From contig NZ_BAABJQ010000019.1 of assembly GCF_039543385.1 (NCBI RefSeq), positions 132,106 to 196,105 on the forward strand: DNA of 64,000 bases. The letters are read 5' to 3'. The position numbers and the translations under genes are program-made. Source of the DNA: Rugosimonospora acidiphila (GTDB lineage Bacteria; Actinomycetota; Actinomycetes; Mycobacteriales; Micromonosporaceae). The notes below the pieces were generated by a model. The model did not search any database, was not told the origin of the DNA, and was given only the letters and a program-made list of their open reading frames with translations. Shown here piece after piece: positions 25,233 to 34,705 of this stretch (positions are counted from its first letter, which is position 1; each line of letters opens with the position of its first letter).

Positions 25233-25584
25233 CACGGTGACGAGAGCCCGTCAGCCGGGGACCGTTCGGGCGTCCGCCCGGGTAACGATCCGGCCGACGA
25301 CGGCGGGAGCTCAGCTACCCGCACGTTCCTTGAGAACGCACGCGACTGACCTACTACGTCGCTGAAGCCATCAACGACGCCGGGTCCACTGTCAGCAGCG
25401 GCCGCGCCGACGCCGTGAAACTGATCCACGAGCCCGCCGTCGGCGTGCTCACCGGCAACGGATCACCAGCCATCGACCAGCGGACCGCTAAAATCCGCGA
25501 CATCCTCTCCACCCGGCCGACATGCCCGCACCGCCAGCCCAGCGTCCAGCACCAACGGTGAACCCCTCGAAAGGAGCCATCGGT
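25233..25584 (+). other. Unassigned remnant upstream of the DUF4331 gene
   Basis: From about 25347 a plus frame without a start reads LTYYVAEAINDAG, then AVKLIHEPAVGVLTGNG and AIDQRTAKIRDILSTRP, and stops near 25560. It looks coding but I do not recognise it. The rest is featureless. Confidence 0.3.
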
Positions 25585-26544
25585 ATGGCGCACCACGTCT
25601 CCGGTCTGGGCATCAGCCCGACCAGCATGGACCCCCGCAGCCACATCACCGACCTCTACGTGTTCCAGAAGCCGGGTGATGACAACAAAACGATCCTGGT
25701 GATGAACATCAACCCGTACTCGCCGATCACCGCTGACGCCGTCGACCCCGAGTCGGTGTACGAGTTCGGCGTGGACACCGACGCCGATGCGGTCATCGAT
25801 ATCGCCTTCCGGATGCGCTTCTCCCCGGTAGAAGCGGACTCGCAGACCGCCAGCGTGCACCTGGCGACCGGTCAACGCGCTGCGGCCGACCTCAACGCCG
25901 GGGAGACGATCATTAAGGATGCTCCGGTGACCTTCGGTGCGCAACCGCACATCACCACGGCCGGCGACGTCAGGTTCTTCGGCGGGCTGCGCAGCGACCC
26001 GTTCTTCGCCGACCCGGTCGGTGCCGGCAACAACTTCCAGTGGACCGGCGAGGACTTCTTCGTCGACAAGAACGTGTTCGGTATCGTGCTGGAGGTTCCG
26101 AATACCATGCTCGGCTCGAATCCGAAGGTGGGCGTGTGGGCCCGGGTCCTGGTGCCACATGACGGCCGATTGGTCCAGGGGGACCGGGCGGGGCGGCCGG
26201 GGATCGACAACAATTTCAACCAGAGCGTCGAGGACAAGCGGGTCTGGAACCAGCAGGAGCCGGCCAAGGATCGGGAGCTCTTCCTCGACAAGTTCACCGG
26301 CGTCTTTGAGCACGTGGGCGGCTACTCCAGGGACCAGGCAGCCATCCTCGCGGCCTCGCTGCTGCCCGACCTTGTGCCGTACGACTACTCCAGCGCCGAC
26401 GGATACCCGAACGGCCGCAACCTCACCGACGACGTCATCAACCTGGGAATCGCCCAGGTGACCAACGGTGCCGTGCCCCACGACGGGCTGCGACCCCACA
26501 CCGACCTCCGCTCCGACTTCCCCTTCCTGGGAACTCCGCACTAA
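25585..26544 (+). CDS. DUF4331 family protein
   Basis: The 319-residue protein matches DUF4331. It starts MAHHVSG with a DPRSHITDLYVFQKPGDDNKTILVMN block, then VDTDADAVIDIAFRMRF and RFFGGLRSDPFFAD. Its C-terminus is GYPNGRNLTDDVINLGIAQ followed by LRSDFPFLGTPH. The function is unknown. No signal peptide is present, although some relatives are secreted. A GAAAGGAG ribosome site precedes the ATG at 25585. It has no operon partner. Confidence 0.92.
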   Translation: MAHHVSGLGISPTSMDPRSHITDLYVFQKPGDDNKTILVMNINPYSPITADAVDPESVYEFGVDTDADAVIDIAFRMRFSPVEADSQTASVHLATGQRAAADLNAGETIIKDAPVTFGAQPHITTAGDVRFFGGLRSDPFFADPVGAGNNFQWTGEDFFVDKNVFGIVLEVPNTMLGSNPKVGVWARVLVPHDGRLVQGDRAGRPGIDNNFNQSVEDKRVWNQQEPAKDRELFLDKFTGVFEHVGGYSRDQAAILAASLLPDLVPYDYSSADGYPNGRNLTDDVINLGIAQVTNGAVPHDGLRPHTDLRSDFPFLGTPH

Positions 26545-27142
26545 CGGCGAGGCAGCCGTTGGGCTCCCTACTGATTCCCCACACCTCCTGCGACCGTCTG
26601 CAGGATCGAACCGGCCACCACCTCTCTGGTACATCGACCAGGCAGAGATCGCCCGACGGATCGTCCACAGGCATGCGGCGCGCTTCGCCGAGCGCGGCCT
26701 GAGAGCGAGGCTCAGCGCATCGCTGACGCGGGCGCGCGACTACAGGACCAGCCCACCGGCGCCGCGAGTCTGAACCCCTCCCGGCGCCGGTGGCGAGGCG
26801 TGGTGCGCGCGCACCGGGCCCCCGGTTCCGCCGACAACGACACCCGCATCCCATCCGCCGGACCATCGGGGGCCAGTTCCGTGAGCCTGGTCGGCATCGG
26901 CTGCCGCTATCGAAACCGACGCCAGCTCGACGGCAACGAGCCGACTCCACCAGAACCCAGCACGTGGGACCCACCGCGAGCAAGAATGGGGCCGGCGTGA
27001 CAGCGGTCTCACCGAGACAACACACCATGCATCAAACGATCCTCACCCTAAGCGATCACCTGATCGTGGTGTCGCCTACGGCGTTAGCGTCGTCTGGTCC
27101 GGTCGTTCGGGAGGGTATCGCTGTCGGCGAGCCTGTTCATGA
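26545..27142. other. No convincing gene
   Basis: A plus frame ends WYIDQAEIARRIVHRHAARF and a short tail (about 26625-26773), possibly a remnant. The rest consists of short Arg/Pro-rich frames. I see no RNA gene or repeat here. Confidence 0.35.
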
Positions 27143-27625
27143 TCGCTGCCATGGGCCCGGTCGCAGGAGGTACAGGTCTGCTACGTCCGGGTCGCGTTCA
27201 CCGAAGAGGATTTCGCCGCGATCCCCGCTCACAGTAAGGCCTTCGCCGCCGTCGGGCGCAACGGGGCCCTGACCGCTGACAGCATCGAAACTCAGACCCA
27301 TGAATCGCTTCAGGTCCGCGACGAGGACATCGTCGTGCGCAAGACCCGCTTCGGCGCGTTCAGCACCACGGACCTCTACGCCAGCCTGCTCGGTCAGGGC
27401 ATCGACACCCTGATCCTGGCCGGCATCTCCACCGGTGGCGTGGTGCTGTCGACACTGCGGCACGCCGCCGACGAGGACTACCGCATCTATGTTCTCGCCG
27501 ACGCCATCGCCGACCCTGACCCCGAAGTCCACCGAGTCCTGCTCGAGAAGGTCTTCCCCCACCAGGCCGACATCATCAACACCGAGGACCTGTGGGCACT
27601 CAGCGGCGAGGGCCGCGGCCTCTAA
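27143..27625 (+). pseudogene. Isochorismatase-family hydrolase lacking its N-terminus
   Basis: An open frame without a clear start carries VQVCYVRVAFTEEDFAAIP, IVVRKTRFGAFSTTDL and ILAGISTGGVVLSTLRHAAD, and ends VFPHQADIINTEDLWAL. This is the last two thirds of an isochorismatase-like protein. The first strand with the catalytic Asp is missing. The usual Cys position is Gly in GISTGGVV, although some actinobacterial relatives also lack Cys. A GTG at 27335 could start a shorter protein. It was probably inactivated by deletion. Confidence 0.6.
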
Positions 27626-27835
27626 CGTCTTCACCGGTCAGGGCAGGCCTGAGCCGGTTGCATGAGACGCGCGTCGGGCCACGAGATCACGGCGGCCGCC
27701 CACAGCCTCAAGGTAGGCCGTGCGGAGGCGGAGCCGGCTGCGGGCGCGGTTGCGAGCCAGTGCAGCGTCTGCGGATACGCACGAAAGTTCACGCTCCGAA
27801 CGTGAACGTCCCCCCACCGCGAAAGGAACGAAGCG

Positions 27836-28068
27836 ATGACACAAGCCGGGCGGTGGTGCGCAAAGCCCTCACCGTCAAAGGCGTGGCAGGGAGACGATCC
27901 AGCAGCTATTCAAAAGCCATCGGGCTGATCGAGTCGGGACGCCTCCCTCTGGAGCAGCTTCGCACGATCGCGTATCCGCTGGACCGTGCGATCGAGGCCG
28001 TCGAACATTTCGCCGGTAATAACCCCGACGACGGCGGGATCTGTATCAGCATCAACCCGTCCGCCTGA
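27836..28068 (+). pseudogene. Zinc-type alcohol dehydrogenase remnant
   Basis: A good ribosome site (GAAAGGAA) and ATG at 27836 start MTQAG. In a different frame the sequence continues as VVRKALTVKGVAGRRSSSYS, SGRLPLEQLRTIAYPLDRAIEAVEHF and GGICISINPSA. That is the C-terminal end of a medium-chain zinc-type dehydrogenase. The middle, with the zinc sites and Rossmann fold, is gone. The start signal and the tail remain out of frame with each other. Confidence 0.6.
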
Positions 28069-28262
28069 CCGGCCCTTCCGGTCCGGCCATCGGAGTATCC
28101 ACAGCTCGCCACGCAATCAAGGAACAACGGGCGCCGACCAGGTCAGCCGGGTAAGGAGGTAACCGCCCGGGATCATGGGTGCGCGTTCGTATGCCGCTCG
28201 TGAGAGGATTCGAACCCTGGCCCGGGCGGGCATGGTCACAGGCCGGACGGAGAGGGGCGCAG

Positions 28263-28811
28263 ATGAAGATCGTCACGGTGGGTCGGGGTCGAATCGGCGG
28301 CGGGCTGGCCGGGCTCTGGTCGCAGGCCGGACACGAGGTTGTTACGTTGGGCCGTGACGGCGGTGACGCGTCGACGGCCGATGTGGTGCTGGTCGCGGTG
28401 CCCGGGCAGGCGATCGCGGCGGCGTTGGCGAACGTGACAGGTCTCGGCGGCCAGGTGGCCATCGACGCGACCAACGTCTACGGTCAACGCTCCACCCAGT
28501 TCGCGTCACAGGCGCATGAGGTGAAGTCCATCGTCGGTGGGCCGACGGCCAAGAGCTTCAACACCAACTGGGCGGTGCTCTATGAGCAGGTCGCTGAGCA
28601 GCGGGTCCGGCCGGGCAACCTGTTCGTGGCCGACCCGGACGCCCGACAGGTCACCGAGCAACTGATCGTCGACGCCGGCTTCGACCCTGTCTTCCTGGGA
28701 GACCTGGAGCGCGCCCGGATGCTGGAGGACCACCTTCCCCTGGTCCAGGCCGTCGCCTCCGCCGGGCTCGGGCCCTTCTTCTACCGCATGGCCAGCCCCG
28801 GACAACTCTGA
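28263..28811 (+). CDS. NADPH-dependent F420 reductase-like protein
   Basis: The 182-residue Rossmann protein starts MKIVTVGRGRIGGGLAGLW, a modified GxGxxG, with DVVLVAVPGQAIAAAL and IDATNVYG blocks. NTNWAVLYEQ and NLFVADPDARQVTEQLIVDAGFDPVFLG segments follow. These match F420-NADP oxidoreductase-like proteins (PF03807 type). The family reduces F420 with NADPH, but some short members have other roles. The ATG follows GAGAGGGGC. Confidence 0.85.
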   Translation: MKIVTVGRGRIGGGLAGLWSQAGHEVVTLGRDGGDASTADVVLVAVPGQAIAAALANVTGLGGQVAIDATNVYGQRSTQFASQAHEVKSIVGGPTAKSFNTNWAVLYEQVAEQRVRPGNLFVADPDARQVTEQLIVDAGFDPVFLGDLERARMLEDHLPLVQAVASAGLGPFFYRMASPGQL

Positions 28812-29339
28812 AAATCATCGCGAGAGGTGCCCTCTGCCCTGCAAGGTCGCTGCTGTGTGCGCTGGACCCGATGATTCTGTCCTCGGTGTTCATCCAACCA
28901 GCGCGCGCAGCAGGGACAGGACTCGGCGGAGCGCGATCCCGGCTCGGCCGATTGAGTGATCAGCCGCTGGCCGGGGGCGCTGGTGATGGGGATGCGGTGG
29001 CGGGCCGGGCCGGCGGCAGGTGCGGCGCTGGCTCGGGTGACCAACGCGGCGAGGTGCCGGCGACATAGCCCCGCCTACGCGGCCTTCAATCGACGCGAAC
29101 CTGGCCACCTCCGGTGCGCCAGCTCCTGCTCGGCGCACCGGATCGACGAACCCCGACGACTGCCCGGCACCCGCCGCCCGCTGACCGCGCGGGTGGGGGA
29201 TTGGCAGAGTCGGCCCGGTCGCGTTGGCGTCCGGCGATGATCGCCCTAGGCGCCGGATCGCCTCGCCGCACGGGAGGTATCCGGCTCCGCGCAGGAGCGC
29301 GCTGGCGACGCGGCTGTCGAGTTCACCGTGCGCCGTGAG
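28812..29339. other. No convincing gene
   Basis: Frames here are short and Arg/Gly/Pro-rich on both strands. A minus-strand Cys pair (ESCPCCARWLDEH) around 28910 is the only unusual element. I see no repeat, tRNA or promoter. Confidence 0.4.
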
Positions 29340-30245
29340 TCATGCTTCGAGTTCCGCGAGATCGTCGTCGGTCAGCTGCAGGTGGCCGGCCGCGAGGTTC
29401 TGTTCAAGATGTGCCAGGGAACTGGTGCCGGGATTGAGCAGGATGTTGGGTGACCGGGCCAGCAGCCAGGCCAACGCTACTTGGGACACGGTGGCGCCGC
29501 GCCGGCCGGCCACGGTTATCAGGTGCCTACCGGTGAGCGGCTGGTATCCGCCGCCGAGGGGGAGGAACGGGACGTAGGCGATGCCGGCTCGGGCACAGGC
29601 ATCGACGAGCGGGTCGTCGGCGCGTGCTTCGATGTTGTACAGGTTCTGTACACACACGACATCGGCGACAGTGCGCGCTCGGGCAAATTGAGTCGCGGTG
29701 ACGTTTGAGATACCCAGATGCCGGATGAGGCCTTCTGCGCGAAGGGCCATGAGGGTTTCCAGCGCGGCTTCGACTGGCATGTGTCCGCCGTCGCCCAGTC
29801 GCAGGTTCACCACGTCTAGCCGATCTATGCCGAGGGAGCGCAGGTTTGCCTCAACGCCGCGGCGCAGGCCTTCGGGCGTGAGGCCACGTTGCGCGTGGGC
29901 GGGTAGGAGGATGTCGTGACCCTCGATCAGTGCACTGACCTTTGTCACGATCACCAGATCGTCGGGGTACGGATACAAGGCAGTGCGAATCAGCTCGTTC
30001 GCGGCCATGCCTCCGCTGGCATAGTAGTTAGAAGTGTCAATGTGATTGATGCCGAGTTCCACGGTTCGGCGCAGGATCGCGAGGGCGGTGTCTTTGTCGG
30101 GTCGTTTGCCCATCGGCCAGCCTGTGAGCTTCATGGCCCCGTACCCGATCCGGTTGACGCGCAGGTCTCCGCCGAGCGTCCATTCGCTTTTCGCTGCGAT
30201 CGTCGACGGCTCTGCTCGTACCCTACCGATCGCGTCGTCCATCAT
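29340..30245 (-). CDS. Aldo/keto reductase
   Basis: The 301-residue protein is a full-length aldo/keto reductase: RIGYGAMKLTG, GINHIDTSNYYASGG (Asp and Tyr), DLVIVTKVSA (Lys) and VVNLRLGDGGHMP. A VALAWLLARSPNILLNPGTSS cofactor loop and a C-terminal LTDDDLAELEA follow. It should reduce carbonyls with NADPH. It is the intact relative of the deleted copy at 20705-21040. Confidence 0.93.
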   Translation of the reverse strand: MMDDAIGRVRAEPSTIAAKSEWTLGGDLRVNRIGYGAMKLTGWPMGKRPDKDTALAILRRTVELGINHIDTSNYYASGGMAANELIRTALYPYPDDLVIVTKVSALIEGHDILLPAHAQRGLTPEGLRRGVEANLRSLGIDRLDVVNLRLGDGGHMPVEAALETLMALRAEGLIRHLGISNVTATQFARARTVADVVCVQNLYNIEARADDPLVDACARAGIAYVPFLPLGGGYQPLTGRHLITVAGRRGATVSQVALAWLLARSPNILLNPGTSSLAHLEQNLAAGHLQLTDDDLAELEA

Positions 30246-30541
30246 CCTTGCCCTTTCCCAACACAGGTACCTCGCGCAGAATGTTGCATACCGATCTGGT
30301 CAACCTGGCCTACGTCCTGAACGTCTGGCGCCGGTTGCACTTGATGAACGTGTGAAAGTGGAGGGCGCGCGACTGCGACCCCGGCGTCCAGGGACACCTC
30401 GAGTACGAGGCTGAAGGGCTGGCCTTCAGCTGTTGCGCTGTCGCCCAGGTCAGCTGGCCGAGCCCGGGTGCGCAGCCACGACCACGGAACGACCTGGCTG
30501 TTACCGGTGCCTGAAAGGCACTGGAATTGATGGGGCGCAGG

Positions 30542-31075
30542 TCAGGCTCGGGTGAACACTGCGTCGACGTCGATGGTGGCTGGGCCGATGATCATGCCCA
30601 GCTGGTTGCCGGAGACGCCGAAGCGGTGGCGGTCAACCCTCCCGGTGACATGCGCAGCGAGGGTGGTCCTGGCCAACGCCGTGATCTCGACGATCAGCGT
30701 GACCGGTTCCCGCACGCCTTTGATCGTCAGTTCGCCGCTCAATTCGATCGCCTCGCCGGTGGTCCGCGCGGACTTCACGGTCACGACAATGTCGGGGTAC
30801 CTCTCGACGTCCAGGAACCGGGCACTGCGCAGGTGGGTGTCGCGCGTGGCGTTCTTGGTGTCGATCGATGCGGCACCAACGGTGATGGTGCCGGTGACGG
30901 AGTGATCACTTCCGAGTTCACCGGCGCCACGCACGTCGGCGAAGGCGCCCTTCACGGTCGCCATGCCCCAGAGGGTCTTGTGGGAGATGCGGACCGTTGT
31001 GCGAGCGGGGTCGAGCGTCCACGAGCCGACGGCGGTGTCGGACTGGAGTAGGCGCGAGATCAGTTCAGTGGTCAT
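30542..31075 (-). CDS. YceI-family protein
   Basis: The 177-residue lipocalin-like YceI protein has WTLDPARTTVRISHKTLWGMATVKGAF, RDTHLRSARFLDVERYPDI and GELTIKGVREPVTL motifs. The C-terminus is HRFGVSGN..GMIIGPATIDVDAVF. The family binds isoprenoid or other amphipathic ligands. It lacks a signal peptide. It is divergent from a MarR regulator, with a TCTTG-GAA-CAAGA operator between them. Confidence 0.94.
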   Translation of the reverse strand: MTTELISRLLQSDTAVGSWTLDPARTTVRISHKTLWGMATVKGAFADVRGAGELGSDHSVTGTITVGAASIDTKNATRDTHLRSARFLDVERYPDIVVTVKSARTTGEAIELSGELTIKGVREPVTLIVEITALARTTLAAHVTGRVDRHRFGVSGNQLGMIIGPATIDVDAVFTRA

Positions 31076-31133
31076 CGGGACTCCTCAGCGATAGGGCAGC
31101 GGTTCGCCGGGAACTATTCAACTCGACAGATCG

Positions 31134-31146
31134 TCTTGGAACAAGA
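31134..31146. promoter_or_regulatory. MarR-type operator
   Basis: TCTTG-GAA-CAAGA is a short palindrome in an AT-richer patch between the divergent YceI and MarR genes. It is suitable for autoregulation and YceI control. Confidence 0.5.
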
Positions 31147-31225
31147 TTATCTGACCTGTGATGATGTGACTGACAGCACGTCTCCCTGATGATCGGCCGC
31201 CCTCATGGCGACGTAGGGTTGCCGC

Positions 31226-31756
31226 ATGGATCCCGCCGGCGACACCACGACGCGGGGCAAGGCGTGCGAAGGAGATGGCCAGCCGAGCTATGCGGCAGGG
31301 GCACAGCTCGGGTGGGGCCTTGCCGTAGTGAAGCGCGTCTTCTACGACCGGGTCGCAGATTCGGTGCGCGACCTGCCGGGCGGCCCCCGCGGGTACCTCG
31401 TGCTGGCAGCGCTATCGCTGGGCCGGCGGCCCTCGCAACTGGCACTTGCCAACCAGCTGGACTTTGACCGCACAGCGATGACCTACCTGCTCGACGAGCT
31501 CGAGGCCGCCGGCCTGGTGGAACGTCGCCCGGATCCATCCGATCGGCGGGTCCGGCAGGTGCTGATCACCGACTCTGGAAGCGCCGCCTTGACCGAGTAC
31601 AGCGGCCGAGTACGCGAGGAACAGCGCCGGCTCCTGGCGCCGCTTGATGCGTTGGAGGCGGCGGCCTTCACTTCGATGATCACACGCGTCGCACGTGCCG
31701 CACAGGACGGCACTGGCACTGACGCGGGAGGGATCTGCCCTTCAACCGATTGTTGA
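31226..31756 (+). CDS. MarR-family regulator
   Basis: The 176-residue protein has a MarR winged helix: LVLAALSLGRRPSQLALANQL, then DFDRTAMTYLLDELEAAGLVERRPDPSDRRVRQV. Terminal dimerisation helices flank it. Members repress stress or efflux genes and respond to phenolic ligands. The divergent YceI gene is its likely target. Confidence 0.93.
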   Translation: MDPAGDTTTRGKACEGDGQPSYAAGAQLGWGLAVVKRVFYDRVADSVRDLPGGPRGYLVLAALSLGRRPSQLALANQLDFDRTAMTYLLDELEAAGLVERRPDPSDRRVRQVLITDSGSAALTEYSGRVREEQRRLLAPLDALEAAAFTSMITRVARAAQDGTGTDAGGICPSTDC

Positions 31757-32081
31757 TCGGCATGCGGCATAGCAGAGGGGCGGCCCGCTCGCGGCCCGGC
31801 CAGCTGTGCTCCTCGACGGCGAACATCCGATGAGGCTGCCCGCGGCGCCCCCTAGCGTCGCGAGTCTGCGCCGCACACCGTCGACCCGGCGAGCCGAGCG
31901 GACCGAACCCGGGCCGCCAGCGGGGCGCGCCCGGCACGGCTACATCAGCTCCGAACAGCAATCACACGAGCGCGCTTGCGGGCGTCTACCCCGGTGCCGC
32001 CGACGTGGGCGCGTGCGCAGGCAGGTCGGAGACGCACCGTGTGCGTCGGCAGGTGTCCCTGCGGCCTGGCACACTGCGACG
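31757..32081. other. No convincing gene
   Basis: This stretch separates the MarR and DUF6882 genes. The frames are Arg/Pro-rich shadows. I see no repeat, RNA gene or clear promoter. Confidence 0.4.
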
Positions 32082-32744
32082 ATGCTGACGTTTGATCGAC
32101 TCTTTGCCGAGCATGTCGCCACCGGAGTAGCCCGCCAGATGGCGCTGAGCGAGGTGATCGGCGAGCGTGACTGGCAACTCGACCTGACCAGCGGCACCGT
32201 GACATTCGGTGACGACTTGCGCTACCGCGTCCAGCTCCTCGGTACGGAGAGCCACGACGACGGCAGCTGGCTGTGGGCGTGGGCCAACGAGGCAAGCGGC
32301 CTGCCGCCCGCGCTGCTGCAGCTGTGCGGCTGGCTGCGCGAGTACGGTCACCGTCAGGGAGTTGCCGAGCTCACCGAGCCCGCGTTTGCGCTTGCGCGCG
32401 CCGACGGTCACCGTCTCGCCCTGTTGGCCTCGGGCCTGACCGGCCGGTGCTACTACCGGGGCCCGTACGACGGCGGTGCGGTCTTCTTCCACCTCGACGA
32501 CGCCCCGCCGCAGATCACCGCGCCGGTCCGGCCGGAGCGCGCGCTCAGCGTCCTGGGCCAGGTCATTGCGAGCTTCCCGGTGGACCACCGCATCGTCGTG
32601 GAGTCGTTCCTGCACCAGCAGTCGATGCGACTGGACCCGGCGCCCACCTCGGTGACCGCGCAGCATGCCGACGGCTCCACGCTGCGCATCGACTTCGACA
32701 CGCTGGGGCGCGTCAGCAACATGTCCGGCACCGTCCGCCCGTAG
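32082..32744 (+). CDS. DUF6882 family protein
   Basis: The 220-residue protein has the DUF6882 pattern. DWQLDLTSGTVTFGDDLRY is followed by VQLLGTESHDDGSWLWAWANEASG, GRCYYRGPYDGGAVFFHL and PVDHRIVVESFLHQQSM. Its function is unknown; the repeated WxWAWAN core is distinctive. No signal peptide or membrane segment is seen. The start at 32082 was chosen because the upstream in-frame sequence is Arg-rich. Confidence 0.82.
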   Translation: MLTFDRLFAEHVATGVARQMALSEVIGERDWQLDLTSGTVTFGDDLRYRVQLLGTESHDDGSWLWAWANEASGLPPALLQLCGWLREYGHRQGVAELTEPAFALARADGHRLALLASGLTGRCYYRGPYDGGAVFFHLDDAPPQITAPVRPERALSVLGQVIASFPVDHRIVVESFLHQQSMRLDPAPTSVTAQHADGSTLRIDFDTLGRVSNMSGTVRP

Positions 32745-32827
32745 CCCCGCGGTGGTGCGTGAGTTCTTTGGGCGCTTCGCCTGCGGCGGACGCGTGGCAT
32801 ACGGAAAAGCCCAGGTCCGCGATCTAC

Positions 32828-32963
32828 GCGGGGATGGCCCTGCCCGTGGGGTGATCCTGGCTATTGGGTAGGAGGTCACGCCCGTGGTCGGTGCTCCCCG
32901 TGCAGGCGGGGATGATCCCAGGCCGAGCCGCCGCCACCCCCGTCGAGCTGTTGCTCCCCGCGC
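32828..32963. CRISPR. Vestigial type I-E-like CRISPR repeats
   Basis: One full 29-nt repeat-like unit lies at 32891-32919 (GTGCTCCCCGTGCAGGCG followed by GGGATGATCCC), the form of actinobacterial type I-E repeats. A 31-nt spacer-length interval leads to a degenerate copy beginning TTGCTCCCCGCGC at 32951. A GCGGGGATGGCCC fragment at 32828-32840 resembles the 3' half of a repeat. No cas gene is in the window. Confidence 0.45.
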
Positions 32964-32966
32964 CAG

Positions 32967-33001
32967 GTGACGCCGGCCCCAAGGGCTGGGGCCGGCGTCA
33001 C
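32967..33001 (-). terminator. Strong hairpin terminator of the first GH62 gene
   Basis: GTGACGCCGGCCCC (32967-32980) pairs perfectly with GGGGCCGGCGTCAC (32988-33001) over a 7-base loop, directly after the stop at 33006. Confidence 0.7.
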
Positions 33002-33005
33002 GCCA

Positions 33006-34436
33006 TCAGCGCTGCAGTGTCAGCAGGCCCGGCCGGTAGGGCAGGAGGCCGTAGTTGCCGCCGGAGCTGGTGGAACGTCCCTGGTAGAGCAGCTTGAGAT
33101 TGCAGGGATCGACGGTCATGGTCTGGTCGGCGGTGGTGCGAATCAGCTCGCCGTGGCTGATGTCGTTGGTCCAGGTGGCGCCGCTGTTGGCCTTGCCGGC
33201 GAAGGGGTTGCTTTCGGTTGCGGCCTGTGGTGTCCACGAACCGCTCAGACTAGTGGCCGTGAACGAGCGGAAGTAGCGACCATTCGCCCCGATCGCCTCC
33301 ACGATCATCAGGTACTGGTTCTGGCCCTGAACCTTGTAGACCTCAGGTGCTTCGAACAGACTGTTCTGTGTGTCGCTCATGACGGTCGTCGCGGTGGCGC
33401 CGAAACTGCCCGGGAAGTTTGCGATGGGCATGCTGGCCCGGTAGATCTTGCCGTTGTCGCCGGCGAAGAACAGATACATGTTCGTGCCGTCACCTATCAG
33501 GGTCTGGTCGATGGGGCCCGTGCTGGAGCCGGTGATGCTTCCGGTGAAGAGCGTCTGCGCCGATGACCAGCCATTCGCGTTGGTGGGGTTGCTCGATGTC
33601 CGGTAAGAGAAGGCGGTCGGACCCCATTGGTAGCTGAGCACCCAGATGTTCTTCGGGGCGAAGTAGAGCAGCGTCGGCGCGACGGTGGCGGAGGACATGG
33701 CGTTCTGGCTGGCCGAGGCCATGTCGGACCAGTTGGTGAAGAGGCCGAAGTTCATCGAGCCCCAGGTCGATCCCGTGTCGTGGGTCGTCGCGTAGACGAG
33801 ATTCTGGCCGTTGTAAGGGACGGTGGTGAAGTCCTTGAGCGCGACCCAGCCCGACTTCGGGGTGGCCAGCGAGCCCGTCGATGTCCAGCGGTACGTCGAC
33901 GGAAGTGTGCACGTGCCGGTCGGCGGCGGCGTGGTCGGCGGCGCTGTGGTCGGGGGCGTAGTGGTCGGGGGCGTCGTCGGCGATGTCGTCGGGGTGCTGC
34001 TACCGGCGCCGGTGCAGGAGGTGATCTGGGGCCGGGCGCTGGAGTTGCCGTTGTTCATGGTGGTGAAGCCGAAGGTGTTGCCGCTGCCGTTGGGCCGCAC
34101 GGTCATCGTGTACCCGCTGTTGCTCCAGCTGAAGGTGCCGCTCCAGGTGGTGGAGACCTTTTGCGGTGCGGTGATGGCGATGGTCACGGTCCAGTCGCTG
34201 TCCCCGGTGACGGTGACCGAGGTGTTGTACCGGTCGCCCCAGACGGTGCCGGGTGTTATCGACGCGGTGCAGCTGCTGGCGGCCGCCGCGTCGAGCGTCG
34301 TGGCCGCGCCGGCGGTGCGGCCGAACACGAGCGCCGATCCGACGAGGAGCAAGCTCGTAGCTCCTACCAAGAGCCGGGACAGGCCAAGCCGTCGTACGGT
34401 CGAGCGCTGATGTGCCTGCACGGGTTGGTTCGTCAT
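33006..34436 (-). CDS. Secreted GH62 alpha-L-arabinofuranosidase with N-terminal CBM2-like domain
   Basis: The 476-residue protein has a signal peptide (Arg-rich start, hydrophobic LLVGATSLLLVGSALVF, cleavage near 35-45). A CBM2-like domain (CTASITPGTVWGDRYNTSVTV to about residue 137) and a Thr/Pro linker follow. The GH62 catalytic domain then runs to the end. Motifs include TYRWTSTGSLATPKSGW, LKDFT, SYQWGP and TNDISHGELIRTTADQTM. GH62 removes arabinose from arabinoxylan. The start at 34436 gives the Arg-rich signal peptide. A strong terminator follows. Its CBM is diverged from the four near-identical cassettes downstream. Confidence 0.92.
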   Translation of the reverse strand: MTNQPVQAHQRSTVRRLGLSRLLVGATSLLLVGSALVFGRTAGAATTLDAAAASSCTASITPGTVWGDRYNTSVTVTGDSDWTVTIAITAPQKVSTTWSGTFSWSNSGYTMTVRPNGSGNTFGFTTMNNGNSSARPQITSCTGAGSSTPTTSPTTPPTTTPPTTAPPTTPPPTGTCTLPSTYRWTSTGSLATPKSGWVALKDFTTVPYNGQNLVYATTHDTGSTWGSMNFGLFTNWSDMASASQNAMSSATVAPTLLYFAPKNIWVLSYQWGPTAFSYRTSSNPTNANGWSSAQTLFTGSITGSSTGPIDQTLIGDGTNMYLFFAGDNGKIYRASMPIANFPGSFGATATTVMSDTQNSLFEAPEVYKVQGQNQYLMIVEAIGANGRYFRSFTATSLSGSWTPQAATESNPFAGKANSGATWTNDISHGELIRTTADQTMTVDPCNLKLLYQGRSTSSGGNYGLLPYRPGLLTLQR

Positions 34437-34705
34437 CCTGGTGTACCAATCCCCTCGGGTTGACTGGCGAGGCGCGATGTGGGGGAGCGCAAGCATGGGC
34501 GCGGGTGAGGCCGCGGCACCGAGATCGCTGGAGACCCGGCGTGATGGTGGCGACCACGACCGGTGGCCACCGCCGACGCGAGTAGTCGATCCGGTCTGGG
34601 CGACGGCGGACCCGATCGTGAAACTGCCAGGTCACGTTCGGGCATTGATTTCGGATGCCCCACGCCGAGCCGTCTGGCACGCGTGCCCATCGGATTTACC
34701 TCCCG

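Noticed and set aside
28190..28225. tRNA-like T-arm (GGTTCGAATCC on the minus strand)
   Set aside because: The T-loop core is present, but the stem pairs only three bases and no D-arm, anticodon arm or acceptor stem is found upstream. It is not a tRNA gene; it might be an attachment-site fragment.
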